Shown: positions 42,307-51,609 of the stretch, one piece after another | How positions within the stretch are numbered: the first letter of the stretch is position 1 | Layout: each line of letters begins with the position of its first letter | Assembly: GCA_945897365.1 (NCBI GenBank) | Contig: CAMDFD010000005.1 | Location: 62,001-126,000, forward strand | Length of the DNA stretch: 64,000 bases | Source of the DNA: Bordetella parapertussis | GTDB taxonomy: Bacteria > Pseudomonadota > Gammaproteobacteria > Burkholderiales > Burkholderiaceae_B | Reading direction: 5' to 3' | Program-made: the position numbers and the translations under genes | The notes under the pieces: model-generated | Database searches by the model: none | What the model was told of the DNA's origin: nothing | The model's input: the letters and a program-made list of their open reading frames with translations, nothing else

Positions 42307-43482
42307 CTAGACTCTCTCAAGAACGACAGTAGCGTGTGCATAACCCGTGCCGATAAAACCACCGGGTCCGCAGGCCATTGCTAGGTCGCAGTTTTTTACT
42401 TGTACAGAAGGGTGTGCAGAGCCACGAAGTTGCCGCGTCGCCTCGATCACTTTGGTGATCCCACCTCTGTTGCTTGGATGATTGTTGCAGAGGCCGCCAC
42501 CATCAGTATTGATCGCGAGTGGTCCTTGTCCCGAGATGAGTTTGCCATCCGAGACAAACTTGCCGCCTTCCCCTTTTTTACAAAATCCCAGATCCTCGAG
42601 TTGCATGAGAACCATGATCGTGAAGTTGTCATAAATAGAGGCGTACTTGAAATCTTGGGCGGTCACTCCTGCCTCTTGAAAGGCAATCGGCCCGCTGACC
42701 GCGGCACCGCTTGTCGTCATGTTTCCATACCCTGCATGTTGACCATAAACGGTATGGCCAGTCCCGATGACTCTGACCAGCGGATTGTTCAGTGATCTTG
42801 CGATAGCTGGGCTGACGAGCACGATCGCGCCACCACCGTCGCTGATCACGCAACAGTCCATTCTGCGCAAGGGCGGGGCAACCAGCGGTGAGTTCATGAC
42901 TTCTTGGACTGTGACAGGTTTATTGAACATCGCAAGCGGATTGTGTTTGGCATGCTCAGAGGCTGCGACGCGAATCCATGCCAATTGTTCCGCCGTGGTA
43001 CCGTACTCATGCATATGCCTGGCCATCATCATGGCATAGGCTGTCGAGATGGTTGGACGATAGGCAACCTCCCAGGGGGAGTCGGGTCTATCGGGCTCTC
43101 CTGGTCGAGGGGCTGTACCTGTTTTCATCTGCTCGCTGCGAGGTCTACCCGCCAGCGTGATGAGTGCGACGTTACATTTGCCGGAGGCGATGGCATCTAC
43201 CGCATGTGCGATGTGTATCAATGGTGAACAGCCGCCAGCATCCGTTGAGTCTATATGCCTGAGCTTTAGATTCATAAAGTCGATAAACCAGTTGGCGTTA
43301 GAGCCTGGTATGTCTCTTCCGCCAAAGAAGCCGTCTACATCGGAGGCGCTGAGTCCAGCATCTTTGAGTGCGCCAAGCGCGCACTCTGCATGCAGTTGCA
43401 CAAGAGATGTTTCTGGCGCATGCCGCGTCGGATGCTCAAATATTCCTGCGATGTATGCTTGGTCTTTTCTCTTCACGCTCAT
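42307..43482 (-). CDS. SCP2-type thiolase/lipid-transfer-like thiolase
   Basis: 391 residues. A cysteine that may be the nucleophile is C85 (DAGGCSPLIHIAHAVDA); CNNHPSNRGG and MACGPGGFIGTGYAHATVVL are the C-terminal thiolase loops. These SCP2-like thiolases need a DUF35 partner, which is next to it. It would cleave or form a beta-ketoacyl-CoA. In the operon it lies after the Bug gene and is fed by the acyl-CoA ligase at 44533. The GGC context differs from classical thiolases (SxxC), so whether it is active needs a structure-based comparison. Confidence 0.87.
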   Translation of the reverse strand: MSVKRKDQAYIAGIFEHPTRHAPETSLVQLHAECALGALKDAGLSASDVDGFFGGRDIPGSNANWFIDFMNLKLRHIDSTDAGGCSPLIHIAHAVDAIASGKCNVALITLAGRPRSEQMKTGTAPRPGEPDRPDSPWEVAYRPTISTAYAMMMARHMHEYGTTAEQLAWIRVAASEHAKHNPLAMFNKPVTVQEVMNSPLVAPPLRRMDCCVISDGGGAIVLVSPAIARSLNNPLVRVIGTGHTVYGQHAGYGNMTTSGAAVSGPIAFQEAGVTAQDFKYASIYDNFTIMVLMQLEDLGFCKKGEGGKFVSDGKLISGQGPLAINTDGGGLCNNHPSNRGGITKVIEATRQLRGSAHPSVQVKNCDLAMACGPGGFIGTGYAHATVVLERV

Positions 43483-43509
43483 GCCTGTTCGTTAAGTTAG
43501 CTGATTGAA

Positions 43510-44502
43510 TTAATTTGCACTTGCACCGGCTAACTTGACCAGTTCACCCCAGCGCTTGACTTCATTGACGTGAAACTGTTTCAGTTCTGCGCGAGTCATT
43601 TTCTGCCAATGCAAAACATCGTCGATACCTAGCTCTTTGAGCCTAGCAACGTATGCAGGATCGGAGGCGATTTCTCGCGTGACTGACCATAGTTTTTGCG
43701 CAATGTCGTTAGGTGTGCCTGCTGGCACGGCCAGACCAAACCATGCGCTGAGATCAAACTCCTTGTAGCCTAGTTCAGAGAGGCTCGCCACATTAGGCAT
43801 GGAGACTGTCCTTCTCATGCTGGTGACAGCCAAAGCCCTGAGGCGCCCATCTTCGATCATCGGCTTTGCGTTGGCGGGAGGGTAAAAAAGGTAATCGATA
43901 CGACCACCAATCAGATCCGTAATCGCAGCGGGACCCGAGGTGTAGGGAATGTGGGTGGTGCGTACTTTTGCGACGGAGTTCAGATATTCGGCTGATAAGT
44001 GATTGAGTTGTCCACTACCTGTCGTACCAAATGAAAGTTTGTCTGGATTTTTATTGGCGAAATCAATGAGATTGGCAACTGTTTTAATCGGCGAGTCTGC
44101 TTTGACGAGTAATGCAACAGGCGTGAGGCAAATCAGTCCGATAGGTTCTAGATCCGCGATCGGGTTGTAGCTCAAGCCTTTTTGACGGAATAGTTCGACG
44201 TTGATTGCCGAGGGACCTGTGTTGGTGACGAGGATGGTGTATCCGTCCGGGGCGGCTTTAGCGACAGCAGAGTAAGCAATACCGCCACTTGCTCCGCCTC
44301 GGTTATCGATAATGACGGGTTGACCGAGTTTTTTGGACAGTCTAGTACCAAACTCGCGACCAATGATGTCGGCAAAAGAGCCTGCAGGAGCAGGCACAAC
44401 CATTTTGAGAGGGCGATCAGGGAAAGTCTGCGCCGAGGTGATCGAGGGCGCAATACATAGGGCTAATACAGGTAAGATACTTTTGAGCTTGCGAATTGTC
44501 AT
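43510..44502 (-). CDS. Bug/TctC-family periplasmic substrate-binding protein
   Basis: 330 residues; signal peptide ends SITSAQTFP near residue 25. Motifs: VVPAPAGSFADIIGREF, DNRGGASGGIAYSAVAKAAPDGYT, HIPYTSGPAAITDLIGG and AVPAGTPNDIA. The PYKG motif is PYTSG, and the first loop has SFAD where GxTD is usual. It lies between the acyl-CoA ligase and the thiolase in the (-) operon, so it may bind the acid that the ligase activates. Confidence 0.89.
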   Translation of the reverse strand: MTIRKLKSILPVLALCIAPSITSAQTFPDRPLKMVVPAPAGSFADIIGREFGTRLSKKLGQPVIIDNRGGASGGIAYSAVAKAAPDGYTILVTNTGPSAINVELFRQKGLSYNPIADLEPIGLICLTPVALLVKADSPIKTVANLIDFANKNPDKLSFGTTGSGQLNHLSAEYLNSVAKVRTTHIPYTSGPAAITDLIGGRIDYLFYPPANAKPMIEDGRLRALAVTSMRRTVSMPNVASLSELGYKEFDLSAWFGLAVPAGTPNDIAQKLWSVTREIASDPAYVARLKELGIDDVLHWQKMTRAELKQFHVNEVKRWGELVKLAGASAN

Positions 44503-44532
44503 GGCTTGTCTCCGCCTGAGGGTGAGTTCGTT

Positions 44533-46110
44533 TTAGTTAATACTGCGTTCTTTGTTGTTCCAATAAACAGCGCGTAAAGCTTTTTTATCCAGCTTCCCAA
44601 GGGGGGTAAGAGGTAATGCATCAACGAAATCAACGGTTTTTGGGGCTTGGACTGCGCCTTTTGCTGTCTTGACGCGTTGAGTGAGCTCTTGTGCCGTCAC
44701 GCTTTGTCCTTCTTTAAGAACAACAACAGCTTTGACTGCTTCGCCCCAGTCGGGATCGGGTATGCCGATCACGGCGACAGAGGCGACTGCAGGGTGTGTT
44801 GCGATGACGTCTTCAACTTCTTTCGGATATACATTAAAGCCACCACTGATGATCATATCCTTGGCGCGATCAACAATGAAAAAGTATCCACGCTCATTTT
44901 GATAGGCAAGATCACCGGAGTACAGCCAGCCGTTTTTGAGTGCTTGCGCTGTGAGCTCGGGCTCTTTGAAGTAGCCATGCATGACGAGATCACCTCGAAT
45001 ACAAATCTCGCCAACTTGACCTCTAGGCACTTCTTGACCTTCTTGATCTAGAATTTTGACTGTTGCACCTGGGTAGGGCTTTCCTGCGGAGGCTAACAGG
45101 GAGTCATCGAGATGGTCTATTTCCGAAAGGCTCAGTACAGTACTTGGCGCCTCTGTGAGTCCGTAATGTTGAATCAAAATGGGACCAAGCAGTTCTCTGG
45201 CTTGAAACAGGCGCGGCGGTGAGATGGGCGCTGCGCCGTACATGAGCATACGTAAGCCAGACTTGGCCAAGCGGGCGCTCTCTGGATGATCAAGCAGACG
45301 GTAAATCATTGTTGGGACTAGGTAAAGACCATTGGCTGTCCCGTCCGCGACGTCATTAATGAGTCTGTCAGGATTAAAGCCATCGTGTAATACGATTGTG
45401 CCTCCATGCCACAATACCGGAACGATCATTGCGCCGGAAGCATGTGAAAGTGGCGTTGAGCAGAGCAAACGCAAGTCAACCCAATTGTGACCAGCCATGC
45501 GGAAAAGAGCGTTGGTTGCAAGTGAACAGCTAGTCCCCATCACACCTTTTGATTTCCCTGTCGTGCCACCGGTATATATCAAACGTACGATATCGTCTGG
45601 CTCACTCAAGTCTGTCAATCCTGGATCAATGGATGGATCAAAAGCATCCCAAAGGAATGGCGCTGCAGCGACAGAGTCATGGCAAGCTATTTCAAAATTT
45701 TGTGTCGATCTATTGTGTAACTCTCGCGCTCTTTCCATTCTGTCCGCATCAACGACGAGTAATTTCGCTTCGCAGTTATTCAGTATGTAGAGCTGGTCTT
45801 CTATGCCTCCAAGAGGCTGGAGTGCGACGGAACGAAAGCTATTGATGTAGCAGGCAGCCATGACAACAAACACGTCGGCGCGATTGCCGCACATTTGTAC
45901 GACGGTATCGCCTCGCTGGAGGCCCATTTGGTTGAACTTTTGAAGCAGGTAGGCGATACGTTTTGCAATCGTCTCGTAGCTCAGGCGCGTACCATCTGGA
46001 TTAATAAAAGCGGTACGGCTCGGATAGCGGCTCAGTAAGTTGACAATCATTCCACCCATCGTTGGGCCAGAGTAGATTGACCGTGACAACGCATCACCAG
46101 AATTTTTCAT
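44533..46110 (-). CDS. AMP-dependent acyl-CoA synthetase/ligase
   Basis: 525 residues, ANL superfamily. The AMP-binding P-loop is YTGGTTGKSKGV (179-190), the A5 motif YGLTEAPS, and the hinge and C-domain YSGDLAYQNERGYFF, AKDMIISGGFNVYPKE and GKLDKKAL (catalytic Lys). It forms an acyl-adenylate and then the acyl-CoA. First gene of the operon with Bug, thiolase and DUF35. The substrate is probably a medium or aromatic-type carboxylic acid, from similarity with long- and medium-chain ligases of this subgroup. Upstream (46111-46320) is a divergent promoter region shared with tctBA. Confidence 0.9.
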   Translation of the reverse strand: MKNSGDALSRSIYSGPTMGGMIVNLLSRYPSRTAFINPDGTRLSYETIAKRIAYLLQKFNQMGLQRGDTVVQMCGNRADVFVVMAACYINSFRSVALQPLGGIEDQLYILNNCEAKLLVVDADRMERARELHNRSTQNFEIACHDSVAAAPFLWDAFDPSIDPGLTDLSEPDDIVRLIYTGGTTGKSKGVMGTSCSLATNALFRMAGHNWVDLRLLCSTPLSHASGAMIVPVLWHGGTIVLHDGFNPDRLINDVADGTANGLYLVPTMIYRLLDHPESARLAKSGLRMLMYGAAPISPPRLFQARELLGPILIQHYGLTEAPSTVLSLSEIDHLDDSLLASAGKPYPGATVKILDQEGQEVPRGQVGEICIRGDLVMHGYFKEPELTAQALKNGWLYSGDLAYQNERGYFFIVDRAKDMIISGGFNVYPKEVEDVIATHPAVASVAVIGIPDPDWGEAVKAVVVLKEGQSVTAQELTQRVKTAKGAVQAPKTVDFVDALPLTPLGKLDKKALRAVYWNNKERSIN

Positions 46111-46320
46111 CTTTGTACTTTCTTGTTATGAGAATTTTTTAAAAATTGTCTCTCCCAAGAAAGTACATGAGCGTATGGTTCATGGCAAGTGTTTTAAAGT
46201 CGCTTTCTTCTGTATACCCGGTTGACAAATGACAGCTCTGACACCTACCATCAGTTAAAAAGGGACCCAAGGTTCCAATAACAGACAAAAAAGAAGTCAT
46301 GACAGAAGGGGGAGCGTCCT
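46111..46320. promoter_or_regulatory. Divergent promoter region between acyl-CoA ligase and tctBA
   Basis: 210 bases. An AT-rich imperfect inverted repeat (AATTTTTTAAAAATT near 46132-46146) lies just before the ligase start. A GGGGGAG ribosome-like stretch is seen before the tctB ATG. No clear operator was recognised. Confidence 0.4.
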
Positions 46321-46782
46321 ATGAATGCTGAAAGAGTCGTGAGCGTGTTTTGGCTCATCGTAGGCGGTGCCGTGATGCACACGAGCTATGGTCTCGGCTT
46401 GGGTAGTGGCGGTGAGCCAGGCTCAGGGTTTTTACCTATCATTGCCGGCGGCTTCATCTGTGCGATGTCAATCATCATTTACCTCCAGACCTATACCAAC
46501 AAGGAAATGGCAAAGTCGCGATTCGCAGACCATTGGCGCGGTACGCATTGGTCGCGCACCATCCTCCTCGTTCTCTTGACACTTGCCTTTGTTTGGTTGA
46601 TCGAAATACTTGGTTTTTTTGTGACGAGCATCTTGCTGTTGGTCATCATTATGAAGTTTCTGGAAAAACTTGACTGGTTTAAAGCGATTGTGATCCCCAT
46701 CATTACCGTCATCTTGACATACCTGTTGTTCACGTCGATGTTAGATACCAACATGCCGCGCGGTGTGCTCGGTCTATGGTAA
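46321..46782 (+). CDS. tctB: Tripartite tricarboxylate transporter, TctB small membrane subunit
   Basis: 153 residues with four membrane spans (VVSVFWLIVGGAVMHTSY, SGFLPIIAGGFICAMSIIIYL, ILLVLLTLAFVWLIEILGFF, IVIPIITVILTYLLFTSML). TctB proteins are short four-helix proteins that pair with TctA. Its stop is adjacent to the ATG of tctA (TAAATG). It is first in the only complete TTT membrane operon in the window. The complex uses the proton or sodium gradient for uptake of carboxylates bound by a Bug protein. Confidence 0.88.
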   Translation: MNAERVVSVFWLIVGGAVMHTSYGLGLGSGGEPGSGFLPIIAGGFICAMSIIIYLQTYTNKEMAKSRFADHWRGTHWSRTILLVLLTLAFVWLIEILGFFVTSILLLVIIMKFLEKLDWFKAIVIPIITVILTYLLFTSMLDTNMPRGVLGLW

Positions 46783-48309
46783 ATGGAATCAAACATGGAT
46801 TTAGTTGACAACATTACTCTAGGTTTTTCGGTCGCGTTTCAGTGGCAAAACCTGTTCTTTTGTTTTGTAGGTGTGTTGATTGGCACGCTCATTGGTGTAT
46901 TGCCGGGCTTGGGGCCTGTCGGCGCGATGGCGATTTTATTACCGATCACCTACGGTATTTCACCTGTTACTGCCATCGTGATGTTGGCAGGTATTTATTA
47001 TGGTTCTCAGTATGGTGGTTCAACCACGTCAATTTTGGTCGGGATTCCAGGGGAGGCCTCGTCTGTGGTGACGGCGCTGGATGGGCATCAGATGGCACTG
47101 CAAGGTCGAGCAGGCCCCGCTCTTGGTATTGCGGCATTTAGTTCTTTTATTGCAGGTACTGTGGCGATTGTGGGCCTGATGTTGATGGCCGGTCCGTTGG
47201 TCAAGTTCGCGCTCAAGTTCGGTCCTGCTGAATACTTTTCTCTGATGGTTTTAGGTCTCATCATTTTGACTTATCTTGCTCAAAAGTCGATGATCAAGGC
47301 CTTATTGATGGCCTCGGTTGGTGTTGTTCTTGGTTTGATCGGCCTTGACAGCATTACTGGAATGCCACGTTTTACGGCTGACATGCCTGAACTGCTCGAT
47401 GGTATCGGTATTGCGCCACTCGCGATGGGTCTTTTTGGGGTGTCGGAAATATTGCTCAATATCGAAAGGCAGATTAAACGCAGTGTGGTTGTTAAGCGCG
47501 TTAAAAACTTACTACCTAACTTGCAGGACTGGAAAGACTCCGCCGCACCGATGGCAAGGGGAACCGCCATTGGCTATCTGGTTGGTATTCTGCCAGGCGG
47601 GGGCACAGTGCTGTCTTCTTTTCTTTCCTACGGTGTTGAAAAGCGTCTCTCAAAAGAGCCAGAGAAATTTGGCAAGGGTGCGATTGCAGGTGTTGCAGGT
47701 CCTGAAGCCTCTAATAACGCTGCAGCGCAAGCGGGTTTCATACCGCTCTTGTCATTAGGCATTCCGGCGAGTGCAGTCATGGGCATTTTGCTTGGTGCCT
47801 TGATGATTCACGGGATTCAGCCCGGTCCGCTTTTGATGAGAAATGAACCGGAGTTATTTTGGGGTGTAATTGCCAGTATGTACATCGGCAACATCATGTT
47901 GCTCATTCTGAATTTGCCAATGATTGGTCTCTGGGTCCGTCTGTTGATGGTGCCTTATAGCGTGTTGTTTCCGATTATTTTGTTCGTAGCCTTGACCGGC
48001 GCATTTGTGGTCAATGGCAGCATTCTTGATTTGTATCTGATGTTGGGCTTTGGTGTCTTGGGATACTTTATGCGCAAGTTTGATTATGAGCCTGCTCCAT
48101 TGATTTTGGCCTTTGTATTGGCGCCTATTCTTGAGATCTCACTGCGTCAATCATTGATTATTTCAGGAGGGGATGTCAGTATATTTTTCGTTAGACCGAT
48201 TTCTTTGACATTGCTTGTGATTTCAGCATTGTTACTTTTATCCGCTTTAATTCCTTCGATTCGCTCCAAGAGAGAGAAGATCGTGGCGCAAGCCGAGGAA
48301 GATGTTTGA
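46783..48309 (+). CDS. tctA: Tripartite tricarboxylate transporter, TctA large membrane subunit
   Basis: 508 residues, about a dozen membrane helices and the TctA signatures: VLPGLGPVGAMAILLPITYG, SQYGGSTTSILVGIPGEASS and PEASNNAAAQAGFIPLLSLG (two repeats facing each other). I keep the ATG at 46783, which abuts the tctB stop, but ATG 46795 (MDLVDN) is the usual family start. It transports the carboxylate delivered by a Bug protein; the matching Bug gene is at 48361. With ten Bug proteins in this window and only this pair, it may serve several. Confidence 0.92.
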   Translation: MESNMDLVDNITLGFSVAFQWQNLFFCFVGVLIGTLIGVLPGLGPVGAMAILLPITYGISPVTAIVMLAGIYYGSQYGGSTTSILVGIPGEASSVVTALDGHQMALQGRAGPALGIAAFSSFIAGTVAIVGLMLMAGPLVKFALKFGPAEYFSLMVLGLIILTYLAQKSMIKALLMASVGVVLGLIGLDSITGMPRFTADMPELLDGIGIAPLAMGLFGVSEILLNIERQIKRSVVVKRVKNLLPNLQDWKDSAAPMARGTAIGYLVGILPGGGTVLSSFLSYGVEKRLSKEPEKFGKGAIAGVAGPEASNNAAAQAGFIPLLSLGIPASAVMGILLGALMIHGIQPGPLLMRNEPELFWGVIASMYIGNIMLLILNLPMIGLWVRLLMVPYSVLFPIILFVALTGAFVVNGSILDLYLMLGFGVLGYFMRKFDYEPAPLILAFVLAPILEISLRQSLIISGGDVSIFFVRPISLTLLVISALLLLSALIPSIRSKREKIVAQAEEDV

Positions 48310-48360
48310 CCTTTAAGACTCAATAGAAGTCCTTCATTTATAAACACTAGGAGAGACAGC

Positions 48361-49326
48361 ATGAAAGCAAAAATGATTTTGACCGCACTCGCGATGGCTA
48401 TGGGGTTGACTGTGACAGGCACGGCGATGGCTCAAAAATACCCGACTAAAACAATCACGATGTATGTGGCATTTTCTGCTGGCGGTACGACTGACCTGAC
48501 GGCGCGAGCCATTGCGCAGGGTATGGAGAAAATACTCGGCGTCTCTGTCGCTGTTGAAAACAAGGGTGGTGGCGGAGGAACGGTGTCCGGTGCGCTGTTG
48601 GCGGCAGCCAAGCCCGATGGATATACGCTCTTGGTAGCCTCTACGGGTCTGCTTAGTATGCGTCCGATGATGATGAAGGTGGCTTTTAAACCTTCAAGTT
48701 TTACGCCTCTGATTCAATACAGTGAGTATGTGGGTTCTCTCACGGTACGTAAAGATGCGCCCTATGACACGATTGAGAAATTCGTTGAGCATGCCAAGAA
48801 AAATCCCGGTATGACTTATGCATCCTCTGGCGTCAATACGCAGCAACAGATTGGTGTTGAAACCGTGGCCAAGTGCAAAGGTCTGACCTTTAAGCATGTC
48901 CCGCAAAAGGGTGGCTCGAATTCGAACACGCAGTTGATGGGCGGTCATATTGATTTTATCGCGGGCTCTGGCTCGCACTTGCCTTTCGTCCAACAGGGTG
49001 AGTTCCGGGAGTTGCTTGTTCTCCATCGTGAAACGCGTGATCCAACTAAGCCTGATGTGCCCATCATGAAGGATATCGGTTGCCCACCAAGCAATCCAGC
49101 GCTTGGCATGATTGTAGTGGCGCCTGCGGGCGTGCCAGCTGATGTCGCTAAAAAGCTTGAACAAACAATGACGACTGTTGTCCAACAAGCTTCATTTCAA
49201 GAGCTTCTCAAGCGTTTTAATCTTCCCTATGATTTTAAGGATAGCGCGCAGCTCAAGCAGGCTTTAGCAAAAGAGACCGAGTGGTATAAAAAATACCTAT
49301 CTGACAACAATCTGTTGCTAAAGTAA
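48361..49326 (+). CDS. tctC: Bug/TctC-family binding protein of the TctABC operon
   Basis: 321 residues; signal peptide ends GTAMAQKYP near residue 24. Motifs: VAFSAGGTTDLTARAI, ENKGGGGGTVSGALLAAAKPDGYT, HVPQKGGSNSNTQLMGG and VVAPAGVPADVA. GGAGAG lies before the ATG. The 51-base gap to tctA and the same direction make it the dedicated binding protein. PYKG is replaced by PQKGGSN and the ligand loop is Gly-rich, so the ligand may not be citrate. Last gene of the (+) TTT operon. Confidence 0.9.
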   Translation: MKAKMILTALAMAMGLTVTGTAMAQKYPTKTITMYVAFSAGGTTDLTARAIAQGMEKILGVSVAVENKGGGGGTVSGALLAAAKPDGYTLLVASTGLLSMRPMMMKVAFKPSSFTPLIQYSEYVGSLTVRKDAPYDTIEKFVEHAKKNPGMTYASSGVNTQQQIGVETVAKCKGLTFKHVPQKGGSNSNTQLMGGHIDFIAGSGSHLPFVQQGEFRELLVLHRETRDPTKPDVPIMKDIGCPPSNPALGMIVVAPAGVPADVAKKLEQTMTTVVQQASFQELLKRFNLPYDFKDSAQLKQALAKETEWYKKYLSDNNLLLK

Positions 49327-49330
49327 GGCA

Positions 49331-49671
49331 TTTAAGTTGCACTATTCCTGATGCAAGTTTGAACTCGAGCGACTCTGGAGACTCAACAAATAGCATGTTA
49401 GCGCCGGCATTCGTATAAGCGTCAGCCGGGCGTGTGGCCACATTTTTCTGGAAACTTTTAGTCTTCAAGTTGAATGGCCGCTGCGCCCGCTGACTCATAT
49501 CCCCTAACTGTATGGTGGACGTTTAATGAGCCACCATAACCCGTATAAACCATCAGGCGTGAAGTGCCATCAAAACCGTATACCTGTGTGTAGCCGTCTG
49601 GTTCAGAGTTTGCGACGAGTAACGGTAATCCCAACGCAAGTGATAAGTTTTTTACGGTTGCATGATGAAAT
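49331..49671 (-). pseudogene. Decayed isocitrate lyase/PEP mutase-family gene downstream of leuCD
   Basis: On the minus strand a frame from about 49671 runs to a TAA at 49458 and contains TGYGGSLNVHHTVRGYESAG then AAAIQLED, the hallmark of the family. Just beyond the stop KFPEKCGH follows in another frame, then AYTNAGANMLFVESPESLE, which belongs some 40 residues further on. So there is a frameshift or stop and at least one internal deletion, and the C-terminal third is missing. The start of the frame does not match the family. It follows leuD by 10 bases, so it was probably the last gene of the leuCD operon. Confidence 0.7.
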
Positions 49672-49681
49672 GTGTTGCAAC

Positions 49682-50170
49682 TTATTGCATCGTTTTACGG
49701 CTAATGTAGGGCACTAAGCCACCTGCCTTGAGGATTTCCTGAATAATTGCGGGAAAGGGGCGAGCTTGAAATGAGGTTGAATGATGAATGAATGTGCCAG
49801 CTTCGGTATCAACGTTGATGGTGTCGCCCATCTTGACGTGATCAACAAGTTCGGGACATTCGAATACAGGTAAGCCAATATTAATGGCATTACGATAGAA
49901 AATTCTAGCAAAGCTCGTCGCAATCACGCAGGAGATCCCAGAGGCTTTGATGGCGATGGGTGCATGTTCGCGAGAGGAGCCAGTGCCGAAATTTTTGCCG
50001 GCAATCACCACATCGCCAATTTGTACGCGAGAGGTGAACTCTGGATCGATGCCTTCGAGACAATGTGGTTTTAGATCTTCAGCTTTATAAAGGTTGAGAT
50101 ATTGGCCAGGCAAAATCAAATCTGTGTTGATGTCGTGGCCATAGCGATGCACTGATACGGATTTTTTCAT
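49682..50170 (-). CDS. LeuD-type small subunit of an aconitase-family hydratase
   Basis: 162 residues, the swivel domain of two-subunit hydro-lyases (LeuD, DmdB and homoaconitase small subunits). GKNFGTGSSREHAPIAIKAS and the conserved YRNAINIGLPVF motif are typical. Overlaps the large-subunit stop by 4 bases. This two-subunit form is shared by 3-isopropylmalate dehydratase and dimethylmaleate hydratase; with a lyase remnant downstream and no leuB or leuA nearby, a role in branched dicarboxylate metabolism is possible. Confidence 0.87.
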   Translation of the reverse strand: MKKSVSVHRYGHDINTDLILPGQYLNLYKAEDLKPHCLEGIDPEFTSRVQIGDVVIAGKNFGTGSSREHAPIAIKASGISCVIATSFARIFYRNAINIGLPVFECPELVDHVKMGDTINVDTEAGTFIHHSTSFQARPFPAIIQEILKAGGLVPYISRKTMQ

Positions 50171-51468
50171 ATCTGTGGCTCCAGCAGGAGGAGCGCAGGA
50201 TCACAAATCTCTCCTTTTACGGCCGCTGCTGCGGCGACCCAGGCGTTGGCTAAAAAGACTTGCGAATCAACATGTCCCATTCTGCCTCGAAAATTTCGAT
50301 TGGTGGTGGCAACGGCGGTCTCGCCTGCAGCCAAGATTCCCATATGTCCTCCAAAACAGGCGCCGCAGGTTGGCATTGAAACAAACGCACCAGCTCTGGC
50401 AAAGATATCGAGCAATCCTTCTTGACTGGCTTGTCGATAGATCTTGTTGGTGGCAGGAACAATCACCAGTCTGACCTCTGCTTTGACATCGTGATGACGC
50501 AAGATGCTTGCAGCTTGTCTGAGATCGGTCATCGTACCGTTTGAGCAGTTGCCGATATAGACTTGGTCCACTTTTGTGCCAAGTAATTCCGTGAGTGATT
50601 TGCAATTGTCGGGAGAGGGGGGCGCTGCGAGGACAGGTTGCAACGTATCGAGCGCGATATGGATCACGCTTTGATATTTCGCATCAGGATCTGGGTAAAC
50701 CGGTGAATGCAGTTGCCATCCCGAACGTTCGATAAAGTCTTTAACTTGTTCATCAAACTCAAAAACACATGTCTCCGCGCCTGCTTCAACCGTCATATTT
50801 GCGATGGCAAAGCGTTCGTCAATATTGAGATTGCCCAGGCCAGACCCGCCGAACTCAAGCGCAGTGTTGAGAGCGCCATCACAGCCAATCTGTCCGATGA
50901 TTGACAGAATGATGTCTTTGCCCGTCACATAAGGTTTAGGTTTTCCGGTAAGTTCAATCCTGATTGAGGGAGGAACCTTGACCCACAGCTCCCCAGTGGC
51001 TAAGACTGCCGCGAGATCCGTGGATCCAAAACCCATGCCTGAGGCATTTAAGGCCCCAGCTGTGCAGGTATGAGAGTCCGCCCCAAACACAAGTCCTCCT
51101 GGTCCGATTAAGCCAATCTCTGGCAGCAGAGCATGTTCGATACCACCACGCCCGGAGTCATACAGGTGCTTGATACCCATTTCACGGGAGAGCGTTTTCA
51201 GCATGCTCACAGAGTTTGCGCTAGTCACGTCTTTGGGCGGATAAAAGTGATCCGTCACGATGACGACTTGATCGGGATGCGCAACTCTTTTAACACCCAT
51301 CAGCTTGAGCTGCGCTGCAGTGATTGTGCCACTCGTATCATTTAAAAGAACGACGTCTGGCACGATGACGGCGATATCGCCTGAGCGTATATTTTTTTCC
51401 TGACTATGCGCGGCGTAAATTTTTTCCGACATCGTCATGGACGTTGAGGATTGTGAAGAGTGGCTCAT
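50167..51468 (-). CDS. LeuC-type large subunit of an aconitase-family hydratase (4Fe-4S)
   Basis: I start at 51468 (MSHSSQS), 433 residues, rather than at the far longer 51549; no start has a strong ribosome site and M40 of the long frame is also possible. The 4Fe-4S cysteines are in SHTCTAG-like (FGADSHTCTAGALN), YIGNCSNGTMTDLRQA and MPTCGACFGG. Hydro-lyases of this type isomerise or hydrate alpha,beta-unsaturated dicarboxylates. It is coupled to the small subunit and divergent from the DUF2130 gene. The leucine biosynthetic partners are absent, so I do not call it leuC with certainty. Confidence 0.87.
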   Translation of the reverse strand: MSHSSQSSTSMTMSEKIYAAHSQEKNIRSGDIAVIVPDVVLLNDTSGTITAAQLKLMGVKRVAHPDQVVIVTDHFYPPKDVTSANSVSMLKTLSREMGIKHLYDSGRGGIEHALLPEIGLIGPGGLVFGADSHTCTAGALNASGMGFGSTDLAAVLATGELWVKVPPSIRIELTGKPKPYVTGKDIILSIIGQIGCDGALNTALEFGGSGLGNLNIDERFAIANMTVEAGAETCVFEFDEQVKDFIERSGWQLHSPVYPDPDAKYQSVIHIALDTLQPVLAAPPSPDNCKSLTELLGTKVDQVYIGNCSNGTMTDLRQAASILRHHDVKAEVRLVIVPATNKIYRQASQEGLLDIFARAGAFVSMPTCGACFGGHMGILAAGETAVATTNRNFRGRMGHVDSQVFLANAWVAAAAAVKGEICDPALLLLEPQI

Positions 51469-51609
51469 AAGGATCCAGTGTAACGATATGTGCACATTAA
51501 TATAAAACATAAGTGTTGTACACTTTTTGAACATTAATGAAGTCATCAAAAAAATAATATTTATTCTGTTGAGCAGCAGTTGTTGACATCAATCAAAGGT
51601 TAGGCTTTC

